This document shows, piece after piece, positions 60,510 through 64,000 of a DNA stretch of 64,000 nucleotides. Where the stretch lies: the NCBI GenBank assembly GCA_000708835.1, contig DF237274.1, positions 1 to 64,000 on the forward strand, in the 5' to 3' direction. Within the stretch, counting starts at the first letter, position 1, and each line of letters starts with the position of its first letter. The DNA comes from Klebsormidium nitens (lineage: Eukaryota > Streptophyta > Klebsormidiophyceae > Klebsormidiales > Klebsormidiaceae). Under the pieces are notes generated by a model that saw only the letters and a program-made list of their open reading frames with translations, did not search any database and was not told where the DNA came from. Both the position numbers and the translations under genes were made by a program.

Positions 60510-63500
60510 ATGCAAGGAGCAATGGAGGCAGCCGAGGCGCAGGCGAGCAGCGCTGAGGCGGGCGTTCCCCGCTCGCCGGCGCAAGTGGTTCCTAAGATGC
60601 AGGACTTTGCGACAGGCACTGCACTGCTAGATCCTAGGCTTGTCAGCAGTGAGAACAATGAAGCGGTTGCTGAGGAAAAGCTTCTGGATGCCATTCCTAG
60701 AGCCGCTGCAGGAAGTCCTGAAGATGCTGCTGGCAGTGAACCTGCTATGCCTGACCGCTCTGTACGTGCAGAGCAACAAGCCCCCCCTGATCGTCAGCAT
60801 GCTGCTGGCAGCCGCGCTTCTGACGGCTCCTCTGTATCTCCGCTTCCTAGTGACTCAAGTCACGGCGAACTCCCTGCCTCGGAGGCATCGGGAGAGTTCC
60901 AAGGGGGACCGGAGAGCCAAGCAGAGGCGGGAGGAGAGGCGCAGGACGGAGCGCTGAGGGGGGGCGCTGTCACTTGCAGTTTCACGGTCCTGCCTGAGGG
61001 CTACCGGCACCGATTGGTGACACAGTCAGGGATGAGCATAGGAGAAGTCTTACAGCAGATTGCGCAGGAACTGAGTGTCCCAGCATTTGTACTCCAAGCG
61101 CAGCAGGCAGGCCAGGACTTGAGACCTGAGCAGGTTTTGGGGGCCCTGCTCAAGGAAGCAGATCAGGCAGATGCAGAGATGAGCAACAACTGTCTAGAGT
61201 TGGAGCTACTGCTTGACTTCTCCAGGAGCGACCCACACTTAGAAGCAGAAGGCGGAAATCCTGACGCACAGGAGGGAGCAAGGCAGGAGCAAGCAAGGCG
61301 TGCGGCAATGCAGATAGAACGATGCACAACAAAGCAGCCTTTCCTGGGGGGCTACAGGAATAAGCAGACCGGTAGGTTTAAGCAGACTTGCCAAGATCAA
61401 CCCATCCAGGACATTGTTCTTGTGTTACAGAATGAATATTCTCGAGGTTGAAAGCAGACATATTAAGTTGCACCAACCTTGTAGTACCGTTGATGCTAAC
61501 AAGTCCGTGTTCAGCAGCCACAGTCTAGCTTCTAAGTACAAGGCTCACTTCTAGGCACTGATTTCTTGGTCTGTCTATAAGGTTTGATCAGTCTTCTGTC
61601 CGCACACGGCTCTTTTCTGCCTAAGCGACTCACAACAGAAAGACTTTCATTGCAGGTGTTGAGTACCTGAATGCAGCGGCGCAGTGCGAACGTCCTTCAG
61701 TCATGTCTGCCTCTGAGCGCAAGCTGAGCCGCGACACTCAGACGTACGATCAGAAGCATGTGGCACTGCAGAGTATCAAGGAGGCAGCAACTCAGATGGC
61801 GCGTAGTGACCTTATGCTGGATGAAAGCAGGGACAGGGTGGTTCTCCCAAGGGCTTATGAAGACTCTGAGCACTGGGAGAGGAGGAGGGACCATGCGGTC
61901 ATTATGTTGCAGCGCTACTGGAGGGGGTGGCTGGCGAGGAGGAGGGCAGGGGAGCTGCGCGAGAGGGAAGAGGAGAAGCAACATGTGAGCATGCATCAAG
62001 AAAAGTTCCATCTTGTCATCGAACCGTTGCATTTTGAACTTCCGTCTTGGGTCAATGGTGACACACGAAGGGTGAGGGGAGCTGAAAGTAGTTTCCCCAA
62101 GGGATCATCTTGTTGCATTTCCCAATCAGCTTTGCACCCTGCTGGCGAGGCGCCTGTAGATTCAGCATTCCTCTTAAAAGGCGTCTCGGTGTCTGTCCTG
62201 CTCAGCTTCGCATCTTGCTGGCCGGGTGGCGGGGGGGTGCTGCTTCAATATGGACAGATCATGCCAGAGCCGAGCTGCACAGGCAGTGCAAAACCTCCAT
62301 TACAGGGCCCCAGCGGTGAATGAAGAGCTGTTCAGCTTTGCTGGACGACCCCGGAAGGAACCCGGTGCCCTCAGCTCCCCAACCTCGTTAATGCTCCCAA
62401 TGTACAGCTCCCCACGTTCTGACACCTCTCTTTCGTGTCTGCCAGTTTCTGCAGGAGGAACAGCAGCGGCGCCGGCAGGCGGCCGAGGCTTTCCGGCGGG
62501 GCGAGATCGAGCGGCGCCTGCAGCCCCGAACGGCCGCCGACTTTGACATCCTGTACAGCGAGCTCGAGGCGTGGCGCATGCAGGTAAACCCGGCAGCACA
62601 GCAGCGTCCTTGGTCTGTTCTTGCTTGAAGTGGAGAATGAAGCATCGGCCCACTTTCGTCTCGCCCGCGGCAGGTTTCTGTGATGTTCGATATTTCAGGG
62701 GTGTATTGGCAAGACGTGGCATACAATCCAACGAGTAGCAACGTGGAGCCGTTTGAGGGGATTTGGCAGCTCCGGAAACTGAGTACTCGTCCCACCTGAA
62801 TTAATTACCTTGGTTGCGTAATCGGAGACTGAGAGATTCGTTCCAGCACGTCAAAGCCGTTTTTCATACCCGCTCATGCTGGTACCTTTCCTCTTGCTCA
62901 AGTTGCATCGCCTCCTGAGCTTCGACAGCTCACACCTTGAAGAGTCATAAGTCATAACGCACCCGTCTCTCACTGCCTCCTCGGTGCACCCGCAGGAGAC
63001 GCGCAAGATCAAGGAGAGCGTATCGGAGGAGGAGGCGCGAAAGCCGGCGCTTCGACAGCTGCTGCACAAGGTGAGTCGAGAGGCAGATGACGTCATGCTG
63101 ACTCAGGCTTGGAGCACGAGCTTCACGCGAAGCCTGCCCGGATGGAAGTCGAAGGCAGAGGAACGTCTCTGCGAACGAGACTGAGAACGATGCTTAGAGC
63201 GGGCTCGCGAGAAGCTGTAACCGCTTCGTTGATGAGGTGCTTGTAGCTGCAATATCAGGCGCCGAAAGTCCACCCGTCTTTTGGATTGTATTTCGATCGC
63301 GAGCGGCCAGCCTTCTGGTTGCAGTGGACGAGAGGCTGTGTCCTTCAAGAATCCAGAAACTCCACATCTTAGATTTGCTGACGTTCTCAGCAGGTCGGCC
63401 TGACTTACGCCCTTTAACACACCGGCGTCGCCGTCCCTCCAAATATTCAATGAACGCAATCCGTCGGACTCTTCGAACTCGTTCTACATCGAGCTTATGC

Positions 63501-63746
63501 ACGGTAGAAACCCCTTGGAGCAGCCAAACGCTGACGCGTGGCACGTTTCTCACCGTCCCCCTTCAGGAAACGAAGCTGCTGCAGACGATCGACCGGCTGA
63601 AGCTGGCGGCAGGGAAGGAGAACCGGAGCACGCGCATTGCGCGCTCGCTCGCGAGCATGGCCGCGCCCAAGCAGTGGGAGCTGCGCGACGGCAACAAGGT
63701 CGAGGTGCAGACGCCGCTCACCGTGCGCGCCGCCGAGCTGATGCAG
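60510..63746 (+). CDS. IQUB: IQUB, IQ motif and ubiquitin-like domain ciliary protein (3' part outside window)
   Basis: Exons 60510-61371, 61656-61984, 62455-62583, 62996-63070 and 63567-63746 join in phase (525 codons so far); the gene continues beyond the right edge. A Glu/Ala/Ser-rich N-terminus precedes a ubiquitin-like segment (TCSFTVLPEGYRHRLVTQSG ... LELELLLDF). Diagnostic IQUB stretches follow: KQPFLGGYRNKQTG, LSRDTQTYDQKHVALQ, an IQ motif VIMLQRYWRGWLARRRA, FDILYSELEAWR, and APKQWELRDGNKVEVQTPLT then VRAAELMQ. In animals and green algae IQUB is a component of radial spoke 1 of the axoneme and binds calmodulin-like proteins through the IQ motif. With CFAP298 in the same window it supports a ciliated life stage. 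A decayed copy of the exon 5 donor lies 112 bp downstream. Confidence 0.93.
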
Positions 63747-63872
63747 GTGAGGCGGGGAAAAGGTGCACAACTCTTTTGCTACTAAGATATTGTTACATCG
63801 CTATGTGTGAGGAGTGGCGCAGATGCCCTCACCGGGTGCGCCGCCGATCTGATAGAGGTAAGGCCGGGAATG
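63717..63872. repeat. Decayed duplication of the IQUB exon 5 donor (112-bp spacing)
   Basis: CTCACCGTGCGCGCCGCCGA with downstream CAG/GTGAGG (63719-63750) recurs as CTCACCGGGTGCGCCGCCGA with GAG/GTAAGG (about 63829-63864). A stop and small indels show that the second copy is no longer coding. Confidence 0.8.
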
Positions 63873-64000
63873 CAGTCCGCCATCATTTGATCGTTGGGCC
63901 AGTCGTGCCCCGACAATCTCTTCCTTTCAAATTAGCGGAAACAGGGTGCAACCAGGTCGATAGGGAATGAGTTGCTTCTGCTCATGGGCTGTATGGAGAA

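Noticed and set aside
1-64000. CRISPR arrays, bacterial operons, phage or defence islands
   Set aside because: None present; all supported genes are spliced eukaryotic genes.

Overview
The window is nuclear DNA of a eukaryote, most likely a streptophyte (charophyte) green alga of the Klebsormidium type. Genes are dense, carry many short introns (usually GT-AG) and code on both strands. Several proteins are plant-type: a PDX1 vitamin B6 synthase, a plastid COG0354/IBA57-like protein with a transit peptide, and a PAPS-reductase-type sulfate reductase with a transit peptide. Two genes (CFAP298 and IQUB) belong to motile cilia, which seed plants have lost, so the organism probably makes flagellated cells. 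The species name is inference; the sequence does not prove it.

Layout. 1-57 is the 3' tail of a + strand gene. 1735-7885 (-) is a large unrecognised gene of about nine exons. 7.9-9.3 kb is a repeat-bearing intergenic stretch. 9372-12062 (+) is an unrecognised six-exon gene of 347 aa. About 14.1-16.1 kb (+) holds a CCCH/RRM RNA-binding gene that looks broken by frameshifts. 17310-20755 (-) is CFAP298. 21280-23416 (+) is a ribosome-binding factor A homologue, probably mitochondrial. 24209-30295 (-) is a BAG6-like ubiquitin-like chaperone. 30893-33558 (+) is a SAM-dependent methyltransferase. 34476-37288 (-) is PDX1. 38032-43037 (+) is the IBA57-like gene. 44041-48205 (-) is the PAPS-reductase-type gene. 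49636-51104 (-) is RPA12, the RNA polymerase I small zinc subunit. 52153-55648 (+) is an unrecognised, largely disordered protein. 56940-59426 (-) is adenylate kinase 6. 59654-60094 is a MITE-like element in the promoter region shared by AK6 and IQUB. 60510 to the right edge (+) is IQUB.

The genes do not form a pathway cluster. Loose themes are ribosome production (RPA12, AK6, RBFA), plastid cofactor and sulfur metabolism (PDX1, IBA57-like, PAPS-reductase type) and cilia (CFAP298, IQUB). Most exon models were built by hand: each junction was checked for GT/GC-AG sites, reading-phase agreement and, where the family is known, family motifs.

The most unusual signal is a repeated pattern of short tandem duplications that copy an exon edge or splice site (PDX1, methyltransferase, the 52-55 kb gene, IQUB). 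In PDX1 the 138-bp duplication is a multiple of three and open, so use of the copied splice acceptor would insert 46 residues in frame. No new defence or mobile system was found.
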